Source of the DNA: Gemmata palustris
Lineage (GTDB): Bacteria > Planctomycetota > Planctomycetia > Gemmatales > Gemmataceae
Reading direction: 5' to 3'
Assembly (NCBI RefSeq): GCF_017939745.1
Contig: NZ_JAGKQQ010000001.1
Coordinates: 1,178,001-1,242,000 of the forward strand
DNA: 64,000 nucleotides
Position 1 is the first letter of the stretch. Each line of letters begins with the position of its first letter. Shown here in pieces: positions 1 to 8,669 of the stretch. The notes under the pieces were generated by a model, which ran no database searches, was not told where the DNA came from, and worked only from the letters and a program-made list of their open reading frames with translations. A program made the translations under genes and the position numbers.

Positions 1-351
1 ATCCTGCCGCTGTTGTACGAGCGGCACCCGGACAGCCCGTTCCTGCTCCCGGCCTCGTTCGACGCGCTGACGGATGGGAGTTACGTGAAAAAGCCGATCC
101 ACGCCCGCGAGGGCGCGAACATCGAGGTCGTCATCGGCGGCCGGGTCGCGCACAGCACGGACGGGCCGTACCAGGGCGGGCCGTATGTGTACCAGGCGCT
201 CGCGAGCCAACTGAAGCCGCACGACGGGCGCTACCCGGTACTCGGGAGCTGGGTCGTGAACGGCGAAGCGTGCGGCATGGGCATCCGCGAAGACGAGTCG
301 CTCGTGACCGGTAACACGAGCCGCTTTCTCCCGCACCAGATGGTGGGGTAA
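1..351 (+). CDS. Glutathionylspermidine synthase-like protein, C-terminal fragment
   Basis: The gene is cut by the left edge: the frame is open from base 1 and ends at TAA 349-351. The visible 116 residues match the end of the glutathionylspermidine synthase / circularly permuted ATP-grasp family: KKPIHAREGANIEVV, then a YQAL strand, LGSWVV, EACGMGIRED and the terminal TGNTSRFLPH block, all of which help form the ATP/Mg site in this family. Family members ligate an amine to a carboxylate; the substrate in planctomycetes is unknown, so glutathionylspermidine itself should not be assumed. The N-terminal part and the real start lie outside the window. Confidence 0.85.
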   Translation: MLPLLYERHPDSPFLLPASFDALTDGSYVKKPIHAREGANIEVVIGGRVAHSTDGPYQGGPYVYQALASQLKPHDGRYPVLGSWVVNGEACGMGIREDESLVTGNTSRFLPHQMVG

Positions 352-527
352 TCGCACAATCGCACAGTCACAAGTCGTAAGGTCCGAAAGTCGTAAAGTC
401 GGACCCGGAACGCGACCCAATGTACGACTTCGACTTGAAGACCCCTTAGTTCGACCTTACGACTCGTGACGTTACGACTTGAGACTCGAGACTTTATCGC
501 GCGACTTGAGACTATCGGAGAGGCGGA
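352..527. repeat. Intergenic cluster of short AGTCGTAA-type direct and inverted repeats
   Basis: The gap between the first two genes is built from variants of a short word. AAGTCGTAA occurs at 372-380 and 388-396. A perfect 12-bp inverted pair lies at 373-384 and 453-464 (AGTCGTAAGGTC and its complement). Further GACTT/TACGACTT words occur at about 422-440, 472-494 and 505-513. No gene fits here. The Shine-Dalgarno-like GGAG at about 517-520 belongs to the next gene. Confidence 0.6.
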
Positions 528-2072
528 ATGTCCACGACGTTTATCTTCGAGGAACTCGACGACAGAACCCGCGAGTACCTGACCGCGGTCCGCGACAGTG
601 AGGGCGTCGGGTCGCCGGGCGTGTTCGTTCACACCACCGACCAGCTCCCCGGGTGCGGGTGCGTCGCCGGTCCGATCATCATCATCACCACGCTATTGTT
701 AACCCTCACGACGTGGCTCGGGATCATTTACAACGACCCCATCGGGGTCGCGTTCTTGCAAACCGCCGGGCTGCTCGTCGGCAGTTGGCTCCTGTTCGCG
801 AAGTTCCGCGGGCGGGGCGGGAAGAACGCCGGGACGTGGGTCTACGTCGATCCGCTCAACCTGTACGAGGCTTACCGCGAGCAGGTCACCGTCACGCCCG
901 TCGATGGTGTGGTCGATGCGAACTACACGCACAACTACGACAGCAACGGGAATTACCAGAACAGCGTTGTGAACGTGCTGCTGGGCGGGCGCCGGAGCGC
1001 CTCGGTTACGCTCAAACACGAGTCCCGCGCCGAGCACATGGTGACGTACCTGAACTACTTGGCGTGGGCGCGCAGCCCGGAAGGGGGGGCGCGAGGGGAG
1101 ATCGAACCGGCCGACCTCGGGGGGCTGGCGCGGTACGTGGCCAAGAACGGCGACGAGCCGAAGGACGCTGAGGGCAACGTCAATCTGAGGATCATCGAGC
1201 TCGACATCACTGAGGTACCCGATGCCCCGGCGCGCGAGGGCGGGTCGATGCCCTCGTTCTTGCCCTACGTCTTCATCTTCTTCGGTAGCGTCGTGTGCTT
1301 CTTCTTCATGGGGTTCGTCATCAACCCGGTGGTTCGGGACGACGCGCTCTACGATCTCGTCACGAAAGAAACGAGCCCGCCGTCGATCGAACCGCGGTTC
1401 CTGCGGACCTATCTCGTTGATTCGCGCAACACGCTCCACCGCAAGCAGGTGATCGAGAAACTCGGGCGGTTCTACGACCCCGCCGTCGCCCACGTCCAGA
1501 GGAACGCCGCGGACCGGCGGCTCGGTCAGGGGATGGCCGACGTGCTCAAGGGGCTCAGCAGTGCCGACCAACCGGTCGTATCACTGCGCATCACCGAAAC
1601 TCGGTCGCCCGCGGGCAAGGCGGATTCCAAGGGGACGCGCGAGAATACACTTCGCACGCAGTTCGCGGACGGCGTGAATACCACGTTCGCGGCGCAGTCT
1701 TGGGGCCACCCGATCCAACTCCCGCCCGGGTTCGTGGCCACGGAAACGCTCCCTCCAATCGGGTACCAACTGATCGCGTTCGTCGAACCGCCGGACGACG
1801 CGAAGGCGGTTCACTTCGATGTCGCCTACGCGGTGGAAGACGTGGGCAACGGGCAGTTCCAGGTCGTCGTGAACGTGACGCTGCGAGCGAACATTGAAGA
1901 CCCGGCCGAAGTGAGCGGCCAGTTCAAAGTACCCGGATCGTTTACTGCGGCCGACCTCGACGGGGCCGGGTTGAATCGCATCAAGGACGAATTGATCCGG
2001 AACCTCATCGGCCCCCCGGGTGCCATTGGGGTGCCCGGGATGGGCATCGTGCCTCAACCGGTCTTCCCGTAG
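528..2072 (+). CDS. Membrane protein of unknown function
   Basis: A 514-residue protein that I do not recognise. Two hydrophobic segments lie near the N-terminus (about residues 46-67 and 72-92) and a third at about 241-266 in a phenylalanine-rich stretch. The 145 residues between them are hydrophilic, and a roughly 250-residue soluble C-terminal part follows, ending in a proline/glycine-rich tail. This suggests an inner-membrane protein with one loop domain and a C-terminal domain on the other side or in the cytoplasm. The ATG is preceded by GGAG/AGGCGG at good spacing. A strong hairpin follows the stop, so it is probably monocistronic. No catalytic motif was seen. Confidence 0.8.
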   Translation: MSTTFIFEELDDRTREYLTAVRDSEGVGSPGVFVHTTDQLPGCGCVAGPIIIITTLLLTLTTWLGIIYNDPIGVAFLQTAGLLVGSWLLFAKFRGRGGKNAGTWVYVDPLNLYEAYREQVTVTPVDGVVDANYTHNYDSNGNYQNSVVNVLLGGRRSASVTLKHESRAEHMVTYLNYLAWARSPEGGARGEIEPADLGGLARYVAKNGDEPKDAEGNVNLRIIELDITEVPDAPAREGGSMPSFLPYVFIFFGSVVCFFFMGFVINPVVRDDALYDLVTKETSPPSIEPRFLRTYLVDSRNTLHRKQVIEKLGRFYDPAVAHVQRNAADRRLGQGMADVLKGLSSADQPVVSLRITETRSPAGKADSKGTRENTLRTQFADGVNTTFAAQSWGHPIQLPPGFVATETLPPIGYQLIAFVEPPDDAKAVHFDVAYAVEDVGNGQFQVVVNVTLRANIEDPAEVSGQFKVPGSFTAADLDGAGLNRIKDELIRNLIGPPGAIGVPGMGIVPQPVFP

Positions 2073-2077
2073 GAACG

Positions 2078-2135
2078 ATTCTGGGTGAGCCCGCCGGCAG
2101 AGAGAATCTCTTCCACCGGCGGGTTCACCCAGAAT
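2078..2135. terminator. Bidirectional terminator hairpin between convergent genes
   Basis: Arms 2078-2097 and 2116-2135 pair over 20 bp, with a single G-T wobble, around an 18-nt loop. The element starts 6 bp after the stop at 2072 and ends 19 bp before the stop of the convergent gene. There is no clear T-run, but position and stem strength suit a shared terminator. Confidence 0.75.
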
Positions 2136-2153
2136 TGCCTCACGGTTCTTCGC

Positions 2154-3035
2154 TTAGCCCTTCACCAGTTCGTCCCACAACTTCTTGTAACCCTTCAAGA
2201 ACGCGGTTCCTTTCTCGACGTCGTAGGCGGTGCCGACTTCGCACAGCGTGTAGCGGTCGTAGCCGGTGTCGCGAAGGAGTTTGAACAACTCACGGTACGG
2301 GTACGTGCCCTTCGCGTCGTTCGTCAAATCATTGATGTGACACGATTTGATGTACGGCTTGAGCATCTCGAACCCCGCCGCCACGGACTTGTTCGCGATG
2401 TCGGTCCCGTTCGAGTTCCACGTCACGCCGACCTGTTTGTGGCCGCACGCCTCCATGATGGTCTTCATGTTCTTGGGGAGTTGCGTGACGGCCCCGTGAA
2501 CCTCGACCCAGATTTCGACGCCGGCATCGTCGGCTGCTTTACCGCACTCCCGGAGCGCTTTGCCGATCTGCTCGAAGGTCTTTTGCTCGTCGCCGCCCTT
2601 TGGAATACCGTTAGGGCGCACCTTCACACCCGTGCCGCCGATGTCGTGAACGAGCTTCACAAACGCCTTACAATCCTCAACGTTCTTTTTCACCACAGAA
2701 GGGTCGGCGGAGTGAAACTCGCACACGGTACCACACCCCCAAAACACGACGCCCGCGTCCGCGAACTGTTTTTTGACGTCCTTTCGCTGGTCCGCTGTCA
2801 GTGAGCACTCGACGCCGTGTTTGTGCGTCGTGCGGCACTCGACCGCCGCGATTCCGACGTCCTTGCACACCTTCAGAATGGTCGGTAGATCCCAATCTTT
2901 TGGCACGTTGTACGTCACGAGCCCGAGTTTGAACTTTGCGGCATCCTCAGCACCGTTTGCGAGCGCGGGCCACAAACTGCTAGAGGTCGCGGCCGCCCCG
3001 GTCGCAAGAAACGCACGGCGGGAAAGGGTGCTCAT
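2154..3035 (-). CDS. Tat-exported sugar phosphate isomerase/epimerase-like TIM barrel protein
   Basis: A 293-residue protein with a twin-arginine leader (LSRRAFLATGAAA) followed by a small-residue stretch and an Ala-x-Ala-like end (ALANGA). The mature part resembles the xylose isomerase-like TIM barrel family (AP_endonuc_2): GLVTYNV at strand 1, VECRT, a WVEVHG strand, VGVTWNSNGTD, the SCHINDL metal-ligand-type motif and a terminal LCEVG. Family members isomerise or epimerise sugars using a divalent metal held by Glu/Asp/His; several of those residues are visible, but the substrate is unknown. Planctomycetes encode many Tat-exported proteins of this type, probably for carbohydrate catabolism in the periplasm. 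Confidence 0.88.
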   Translation of the reverse strand: MSTLSRRAFLATGAAATSSSLWPALANGAEDAAKFKLGLVTYNVPKDWDLPTILKVCKDVGIAAVECRTTHKHGVECSLTADQRKDVKKQFADAGVVFWGCGTVCEFHSADPSVVKKNVEDCKAFVKLVHDIGGTGVKVRPNGIPKGGDEQKTFEQIGKALRECGKAADDAGVEIWVEVHGAVTQLPKNMKTIMEACGHKQVGVTWNSNGTDIANKSVAAGFEMLKPYIKSCHINDLTNDAKGTYPYRELFKLLRDTGYDRYTLCEVGTAYDVEKGTAFLKGYKKLWDELVKG

Positions 3036-3210
3036 GTTCCGGTTCCGAAGAGAAAAGTGCGGATCGGAACTAATGATGCGCGTTGAAGATGCAACCGCAA
3101 GCGAAAAAAGTTCGGGAGCGCGGCAATAACCGCGGCGCGGCGCGCATCGGAAATGGTGAGCAGGGAGTTGTTTGGCAGCGTCTTCCTGCTCATGTGGGAG
3201 CGACTGTGTT

Positions 3211-3259
3211 GGGCCGGTAGGTTGAGGGGTTGGCAGCGTCCCCGAAAACTTACCGGCCC
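3211..3259 (-). terminator. Hairpin downstream of the sigma factor gene
   Basis: Arms 3211-3223 and 3247-3259 pair over 13 bp with one G-T wobble around a 23-nt loop. On the minus strand it begins 11 nt after the stop of the sigma factor gene. There is no T-run after it in that direction (the T-run at 3265-3270 is on the other side), so it may be a non-canonical terminator or an mRNA-stabilising stem. Confidence 0.45.
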
Positions 3260-3269
3260 GACCATTTTT

Positions 3270-5015
3270 TCATTTCTTGCTCTTCAACTCACGAACTTCT
3301 TTACGCAGTTCAGCAACTTCGCGAATCAGTAGGTCAAGTTTGGCTTCGGCTCCGTCCACCCGCGGTGCGGCAATTCCTTCGCGCTGAAGATTCAATCGTG
3401 TGATCTCGGCTTGCACCTTTCCGAGTGCGTCGCGCAATTCGACACAATCTGTCTCACATGCCCTTCGCATAGCGACAATGTCACGCGCACCGGCAAATGT
3501 TTCGTCGAGTGCTTTCGATACGGCGTCGCGTTTCGATTTCAGTGCCCCAAGGATTTCCTTTTGAATTTCGAGTTCTATCGACAATTTCGCAGCCCGCTCG
3601 CGCAGTGTTTGGAGGGCCTCGGCTTTGAGACGCGCAACAATCTCGGCCCGAACGACGCCCTGAAGGGCCGCACTGCGCTTTTCGAGTTCGGCGAGCTTCT
3701 CTTTTTGTTTTTGGATCGCGGGCGTCGTTTCACCGATGCCCAGCTCAACGGCCGTTCTCAACTCTTTCTGAGCAGACCGGAGTTCCGTTGACAAATCCTT
3801 GACCCGCGCGTCGAGGTTAATTTCCTGCTGAATCAAAGCGGCGTCGGGTTCGGGTGCGGGTTTCTCCGCACGCCTTTTGAGGACTGCAAATTCTGCTTCC
3901 ATTTTGAGAATTTCGCGACTCAATTTTTGATGTTCAGTCTCGATATCGTCGAACTGTTTTTGACCGACGGTACGCTGAGCTGTGTGCTTATCGATCACTT
4001 CCGCGAACTGTTCGATGCGATTTTCCAGCGCCCTGACTTGTTCTTTCAATTCACGAGCCTGCGATTCCAGCTTTTTCACCCGTTCGTCGCGAATCTTCTT
4101 ATCTTCATCGAGTGCTCCCGGTTCCGGCGGCTTGGGAGTTGTGTGGGCCGGTTCCGAGTTCGCGTTGGCGACGGGTGCAGCACCGTCTCCTACGGGTTCG
4201 GTCCTTGTGCCTTGCTGGGCCGCGACCCAACCGATCCCCGAAGCGAGTGCCACGGCAAGCAGGGTTCCGCTGAACGCGGTGAGTAGAGTACCACGATTCA
4301 TGGTTTGAATGACTCCTTCGGCGAGGTTAGTGGCAGGACCAGGGGTGTGCGAACCGAGTCGAAATCGGCGCGCGGTGGTAGTGGCCGAGGAAACGATGCG
4401 ACCGGTAAGACCGACGCCCGCGACCGAGATCGTTGCGGGTAAGGCGACCCCGTGGCGCGCGAGGCGCTCGGCCAGTCGCGTCCGCGCGGTTGCGAGGCGC
4501 GACAAGACCGTACCGCGCGGGCACCCGAGTTCGCGGGCCACGTCCTCGGTGGAGTGTCCGCCGAGGTAGCAGAGCACGACGGGCTTGCGGAGGCGCTCTG
4601 GGAGCCGGGCAACCTCTGCGTCGAGGAGGTTTGTGAGTTCCTGGCGCTCGACGGGATCGGGATTCGGTTCCGCGGCCGTTTCCGTTACGGGAAGGACCGG
4701 CCCGCGCCGCGAAGCAACCCGGGCCGAAACCCGGCGCGCGACTTTGAACAGCCAACCACCGAGGTTCCCGCGAACGCCCCCGGCTTTTCGTGCCAGTACG
4801 AGAAACACCGCTTGGAACGCATCCTCGGCGAGTTGTTCGTCGCGGATCGTGCGCCGGCACAATCCGAGAACCATCCCGCCGTGGCGCCAAACGAGTAACT
4901 CGAACGCCGCCTCGTCGCGGTCGCGGACGAACCGACGGAGCAACTCGGCGTCGGTCACACCCTGATCCGCGGCCCGACGGTGCCGGGCGAGCAATCGCTC
5001 CAAGAGTCCGCGCAT
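3270..5015 (-). CDS. ECF-type RNA polymerase sigma factor with membrane segment and coiled-coil tail
   Basis: The 581-residue product has three parts. Residues about 20-100 are sigma region 2 (LLRRFVRDRDEAAFELL; the DAFQAVFLVLAR recognition helix). Residues about 130-185 are sigma region 4 (LPERLRKPVVLCYLGG, then a helix-turn-helix with STEDVARELGCPRGTVLSRL). A basic Thr/Ser linker leads to one hydrophobic helix at about 240-262, and residues about 290-580 are almost continuous heptad-like coiled coil rich in Lys, Glu, Leu and Arg. Ordinary ECF factors are about 180-200 residues. Planctomycetes are known for ECF factors with long extensions, which may sense envelope signals in place of a separate anti-sigma factor. 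The N-terminal half should bind core RNA polymerase and a -35/-10 promoter; the role of the tail is inferred. No anti-sigma gene is adjacent. Confidence 0.9.
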   Translation of the reverse strand: MRGLLERLLARHRRAADQGVTDAELLRRFVRDRDEAAFELLVWRHGGMVLGLCRRTIRDEQLAEDAFQAVFLVLARKAGGVRGNLGGWLFKVARRVSARVASRRGPVLPVTETAAEPNPDPVERQELTNLLDAEVARLPERLRKPVVLCYLGGHSTEDVARELGCPRGTVLSRLATARTRLAERLARHGVALPATISVAGVGLTGRIVSSATTTARRFRLGSHTPGPATNLAEGVIQTMNRGTLLTAFSGTLLAVALASGIGWVAAQQGTRTEPVGDGAAPVANANSEPAHTTPKPPEPGALDEDKKIRDERVKKLESQARELKEQVRALENRIEQFAEVIDKHTAQRTVGQKQFDDIETEHQKLSREILKMEAEFAVLKRRAEKPAPEPDAALIQQEINLDARVKDLSTELRSAQKELRTAVELGIGETTPAIQKQKEKLAELEKRSAALQGVVRAEIVARLKAEALQTLRERAAKLSIELEIQKEILGALKSKRDAVSKALDETFAGARDIVAMRRACETDCVELRDALGKVQAEITRLNLQREGIAAPRVDGAEAKLDLLIREVAELRKEVRELKSKK

Positions 5016-5204
5016 GCAAACACCCCGATCATTTCCGGTTCAACAGAGAAGTGTCCACGAAGTGCGGAGCGATTCAAATTATTTTGCGGCGCGTCCGGTG
5101 GCCGCGGGTCACTCGTGCCGGGGTCTCTGTTCGGTCGGCGCGGGGACGGTTATTTTAAGCCCCACGCGCCGACACCAAACTCAGTGAGCGAGGACGGGAC
5201 AACC

Positions 5205-6254
5205 GTGACCATTGATCCAGAAGTCGCACGCATGGCGACGGCGGGGGCACTCGTCGCGGCAGTTGCGCTACCGGCCGGGTTAGTGGCTCGCGCGCTGCGG
5301 CCCGGGGGCGAACCGCTCCTCCCGCGGTGGAAGCCGTTTCCGGTGCCGTGGAGCGGTTTCGAGGTGACGGTCGCGGTCCTCGTGGTTTTGTTCGTCGTAC
5401 CGCCCGTGCTGTTTCAAGTATTGAACGAGAGCGGGTTCTATCAACTCGTCTACGGTGCCGAATTCCCGCCACTGGGAGCGAAGGACATTGATCCCGAGTT
5501 CAAGGCGGAAGCCGCCACGCTGCGGATGCTGTGGGCGGGTGTGCTCGCGCTGCCGCTTCAGCTCGGTGTGCTCGTGCTGACGCGCCACTCCCTTTACCCG
5601 ACGTGGCGGCCGCGGGCGAACGGGAGCGTCGCTGGGAAAGTTGCTCTCGCAGTCCTCGCCTGGAGCACCCTCACTCCGGTCGTGCTGCTACTGCACGCGG
5701 TCGTGAACACGGTCTCGCAGAACCTCGGTCTGCCCCCCGAGGAACACTCGCTCGCGAAGCTCGGAGGGCGCCCCCTACGCGATCAAGTTCTGCTCGTGTT
5801 GCAGGCGTGTGTGGGCGCTCCGTTGTGCGAAGAGATCATAGTTCGCGGCGTCATGCTCTGGTGGTGCGTGGGGCGCATGAAGTTTCCCGGTGCGGGCGTG
5901 TCACAGGTCACGAGTTTACGCCCGTGGATCATTATGTTCGTGGCCGCAGCGCTCGCGGCACAGAGCGGGAAATGGCAGCCGGTGGTCTGGGCGTGCGTGC
6001 TGGCCGCGGGGTTGGGCCTGCTGTGGCAGTTCACGCGAACCGGCGCGCGCCGGGCGCGAGCGGTGTACGCGACGGCCGCGTTCTTCGCGCTGATGCACTC
6101 CACCTGGCCGAATCCGATTCCGCTGTTCGTGTTGGGGCTCGGGTTGGGTTGGCTCGCGGTGCGCACCAACGGGCTCCTCGTGCCCGTACTCGTTCACGCG
6201 ATGTTCAACGCGGTGTCGGTGATCTTCGTGTTGCGCGGGGCACTGCCGGCGTGA
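5205..6254 (+). CDS. CPBP family intramembrane glutamic endopeptidase
   Basis: An integral membrane protein of about 349 residues with seven or eight hydrophobic helices and the three CPBP (CAAX protease/Abi) motifs: CEEIIVRG with the Glu pair at 209-210, FALMHS with His298, and HAMFN with His331. In this family these residues form the membrane-embedded active site that cleaves prenylated or other membrane proteins. The frame stays open upstream to 4980, overlapping the divergent sigma factor. I chose GTG 5205, preceded by AGGACGGGAC; GTG 5184 and ATG 5232 are alternatives. The sigma factor and this gene diverge and could share the roughly 190-bp control region. Substrate unknown. Confidence 0.88.
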   Translation: MTIDPEVARMATAGALVAAVALPAGLVARALRPGGEPLLPRWKPFPVPWSGFEVTVAVLVVLFVVPPVLFQVLNESGFYQLVYGAEFPPLGAKDIDPEFKAEAATLRMLWAGVLALPLQLGVLVLTRHSLYPTWRPRANGSVAGKVALAVLAWSTLTPVVLLLHAVVNTVSQNLGLPPEEHSLAKLGGRPLRDQVLLVLQACVGAPLCEEIIVRGVMLWWCVGRMKFPGAGVSQVTSLRPWIIMFVAAALAAQSGKWQPVVWACVLAAGLGLLWQFTRTGARRARAVYATAAFFALMHSTWPNPIPLFVLGLGLGWLAVRTNGLLVPVLVHAMFNAVSVIFVLRGALPA

Positions 6255-6269
6255 TGTGATTCTGTTTCT

Positions 6270-6350
6270 GCGCCACCGGCTTCCCGTTCAGGCAAATGCA
6301 GCGCTTGTCCGAAACCGGTGGCGCGAAACGAACCCGCGATACCCGCGGGT
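6270..6350. terminator. Hairpins between convergent CPBP protease and purQ genes
   Basis: GCGCCACCGG at 6270-6279 pairs with its exact complement at 6315-6324, and a second small stem (ACCCGCG 6332-6338 with CGCGGGT 6344-6350) abuts the purQ stop. They fill the space between two convergent stops, as expected for shared terminators. There is no T-run. Confidence 0.5.
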
Positions 6351-6355
6351 CCGCT

Positions 6356-7129
6356 TCACTCTTTGAAGAACTCCACCGCGTTCCGGAAAAGTTGCAGCCC
6401 GTCGCCCTCGGATTTCAGCCCGTGGCGCGTCCATTGCGGGTGCTGGGTCGGGAACAGGTGCCGGTCCGGGTGCGGCATGAGCCCCAGCGCGCGCCCGGTC
6501 GCGTCGCAGATGCCCGCAATGTCGTCCTGTGCGCCGTTCGGGTTGGTGGGGTAGCCACCGCGAGCACCGTTCGTATCCACGTAGCGCAGGGCCACCTGTC
6601 CGGCCTGTTCCAAACCCTTTGCGATCCACTCTTTTCGGCACACGAACTTGCCCTCACCGTGGCCGACCGGCATGGCCACGCGGTCGATGCCTTTAAGGAA
6701 GGGGCACTTCCCGGGCGTGGCTTGCAGGTGAATCCAGCGGTCCTCGTAATGGCCGCTGTCGTTGTTCGTGAGCGTCGCGAGCGGGCCGTCCTCATCCGGG
6801 GGCATGAGTAGTCCCGCTTTCAGCATCACCTGGAAGCCGTTGCAAATACCAAGAATCAGTTTCTCCTGGTCGCGGAACTTCCGCATCGCGTCCGCGAGGA
6901 AGTGCTGCATGTAAAGGGCCTGAACTTTGCCGGCCCCCACGTCGTCGCCGTAGGAGAAGCCGCCGGGGAGAACGAGTATCTGGTAGTCGCGGAGCTGCTT
7001 CGGGTTTTCGCGGAGCGCGTTCAGGTGCAGGCGCGTGCCGCGCCCGCCGACCATCTCGAACGCGGTCTGCACTTCGTGATCGCAATTGGTGCCGGGTGCT
7101 CGGAGAATCAAGGCCTGCGGTGTTGGCAT
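6356..7129 (-). CDS. purQ: Phosphoribosylformylglycinamidine synthase subunit PurQ
   Basis: A 257-residue class I glutamine amidotransferase that supplies ammonia to PurL in step four of purine synthesis (FGAR to FGAM, cytoplasm). Visible family features: the N-terminal LRAPGTNCDHE, LPGGFSYGDD, the nucleophile elbow GICNGFQVM with the catalytic Cys, VGHGEGKF, and the C-terminal MPHPDRH carrying the His of the triad. It is somewhat longer than the roughly 225-residue Bacillus-type PurQ. The frame extends upstream to 7174, but ATG 7129 begins the conserved MPTPQALILR. No purL or purS is adjacent, so it is an orphan purine gene, as often seen in planctomycetes. Confidence 0.95.
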   Translation of the reverse strand: MPTPQALILRAPGTNCDHEVQTAFEMVGGRGTRLHLNALRENPKQLRDYQILVLPGGFSYGDDVGAGKVQALYMQHFLADAMRKFRDQEKLILGICNGFQVMLKAGLLMPPDEDGPLATLTNNDSGHYEDRWIHLQATPGKCPFLKGIDRVAMPVGHGEGKFVCRKEWIAKGLEQAGQVALRYVDTNGARGGYPTNPNGAQDDIAGICDATGRALGLMPHPDRHLFPTQHPQWTRHGLKSEGDGLQLFRNAVEFFKE

Positions 7130-7402
7130 GGTGAACCGTTCGCGAATGGGAACCGTTGTGCTCGACCCGCACAATGGCCGGGGGCAAATTCGTTGTAACG
7201 CCCGCGTGTCCTCGGAGCTAGTATTGGGCGAGCATCTTTAGGTTTGGTCGCGCCCATAGGACCGTTGATCCGGTGCCGGACTGCGAACCAGATCCGGTCC
7301 AAATGCCGGGAGCGGAAAACGTGCGCGTCGTTCCCAAATACCCTTTTCGCCTCCACCGGAAGAGGCCGCGCACCACCCACAACATCAGTCCGAGGCGCGC
7401 CC

Positions 7403-7852
7403 ATGCTGCTGAAGCTGGCCCTACCCACCCTCCTGCTGGCGTTCGCGGTCGGCGTTACCGAGTGGGACCGGTACCACGGCATCCAGCGCCCGCTCTCGTT
7501 CGAGGAACTGGAAGCCCACCTGCGGAGCGAGTTCGACCTCCACGAACTGCAGCTCGCGCACTTACCGGACGGTCGATTTGAAGGGAACGGGACGGGCACC
7601 AACGGACGGAGCTACCAGTTCGAGATTTCGCAAACCAGCGAGAGCCGAACGATTCAAAGCAAGTGGAAGCGCGGGAACGAGCGCGAGTCGGGTGGGGGTA
7701 GCAAGTCGATTGTCTTTTCCGACCACACACACCTCTACTTGGTGCTCGTGTTCGGCTATCTCGTATGGGTCGGCAAGGTAATCCGCAATCACGGCCGGCG
7801 CCCGGGCTCCACCGCGCCGCGCCTGGACGCGCACACCGGCGCCACGAAGTAA
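7403..7852 (+). CDS. Small membrane protein of unknown function
   Basis: A 149-residue protein with a hydrophobic N-terminal segment (LLKLALPTLLLAFAVGV, residues 2-18) and a second one near residues 113-130 (LYLVLVFGYLVWVGKVI). Between them is a polar domain with SFEELEAHLRSEFDLHE and a glycine/serine-rich region. ATG 7403 is preceded by GAGG seven bases upstream; the frame is open to 7244, but that extension has no features. I do not recognise a family. It ends 29 bp before the next gene and may be cotranscribed with it. Confidence 0.65.
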   Translation: MLLKLALPTLLLAFAVGVTEWDRYHGIQRPLSFEELEAHLRSEFDLHELQLAHLPDGRFEGNGTGTNGRSYQFEISQTSESRTIQSKWKRGNERESGGGSKSIVFSDHTHLYLVLVFGYLVWVGKVIRNHGRRPGSTAPRLDAHTGATK

Positions 7853-7881
7853 GTTGACCACACCGATTCGGAGGGCGCGCG

Positions 7882-8574
7882 ATGACCGAAGCGGAATGGC
7901 TCGCGTGCGCCGACCTGAGCCCGATGTTCAAGACCGTCTGGCGCACGATGAGCGAGCGCAAATTGCGCCTCTTCACCTGCGGGTGCTGCCGACGGATCTG
8001 GTCCCTACTCTCGGACCAACTGACCCGCCCCGCCCTCGAACTCGCGGAGCGCTACGCGGACGGCGCGGCCAGCGACAGCGAATGGGACCGGATGTACTTC
8101 GCGCTGATCTCTCACAACGATTCCGGGAGCGGCCGGGAGTTCCTTCAGGTGAACGCCGCCATTGCCGCCACATGCTCGTACCTGCGCCGGGATTACCACC
8201 GCGTGATCGCGACCGGGCTCCGGTACGCGTGCCACGCCGTCGCGACCCTCAACCGCGAAACGGGCGCGCGGGAAAAGCGGCCCGACGCCCCGGAGCGAAT
8301 GGCCCGGGAAGAGGCCCGGCAAGCCGAACTGCTGCGCGACGTCATCGGGAACCCGTTCCGCGCCGTGACTGTTGACCCTTCGTGGCTCACGTCCACGGTG
8401 GTCGCGCTCGCCGAGGGCGCCTACAGGGACCGCGCCTTCGACCGGCTCCCGATCCTAGCCGACGCGCTCCAGGACGCCGGGTGCGACAACGACGACGTCC
8501 TGACCCACTGCCGGCACCCGGGCGAACACGTCCGCGGGTGCTGGGTCGTGGACCTGCTCACGGGCCGGAAATGA
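7882..8574 (+). CDS. MTEAEWL family protein, copy 1 (planctomycete paralogous family)
   Basis: A 230-residue protein of a family I know only as recurrent in Gemmata-type genomes, without established function. The N-terminus MTEAEWL, then RKLRLFTCGCCRRIW, and the C-terminus LPILADALQDAGCDNDD...HCR...HVRGCWVVDLL recur almost unchanged in the second copy at 25273. The middle is alanine/arginine-rich and variable, with REEARQAELLRDVIGNPFR before the conserved end. The GCC and the DAGC cysteines plus the last HCR could bind a metal, but that is inference. GGAGG precedes the ATG at good spacing. It is soluble with no signal peptide. Confidence 0.85.
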   Translation: MTEAEWLACADLSPMFKTVWRTMSERKLRLFTCGCCRRIWSLLSDQLTRPALELAERYADGAASDSEWDRMYFALISHNDSGSGREFLQVNAAIAATCSYLRRDYHRVIATGLRYACHAVATLNRETGAREKRPDAPERMAREEARQAELLRDVIGNPFRAVTVDPSWLTSTVVALAEGAYRDRAFDRLPILADALQDAGCDNDDVLTHCRHPGEHVRGCWVVDLLTGRK

Positions 8575-8669
8575 GCGAACGCTTTGCTGCGTCAGAGATT
8601 CTTATCACGCCTTGCTTCTTTTTTGCCGCTCCGTTACGCTCCCCACCCCAAGCCTCGTTCGGAGCTGCT

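Noticed and set aside
699-1571. A minus-strand 290-codon frame inside the first membrane-protein gene.
   Set aside because: Arg/Val/Glu-rich translation without features; a codon shadow of the plus-strand gene with its membrane helices and good ribosome binding site.
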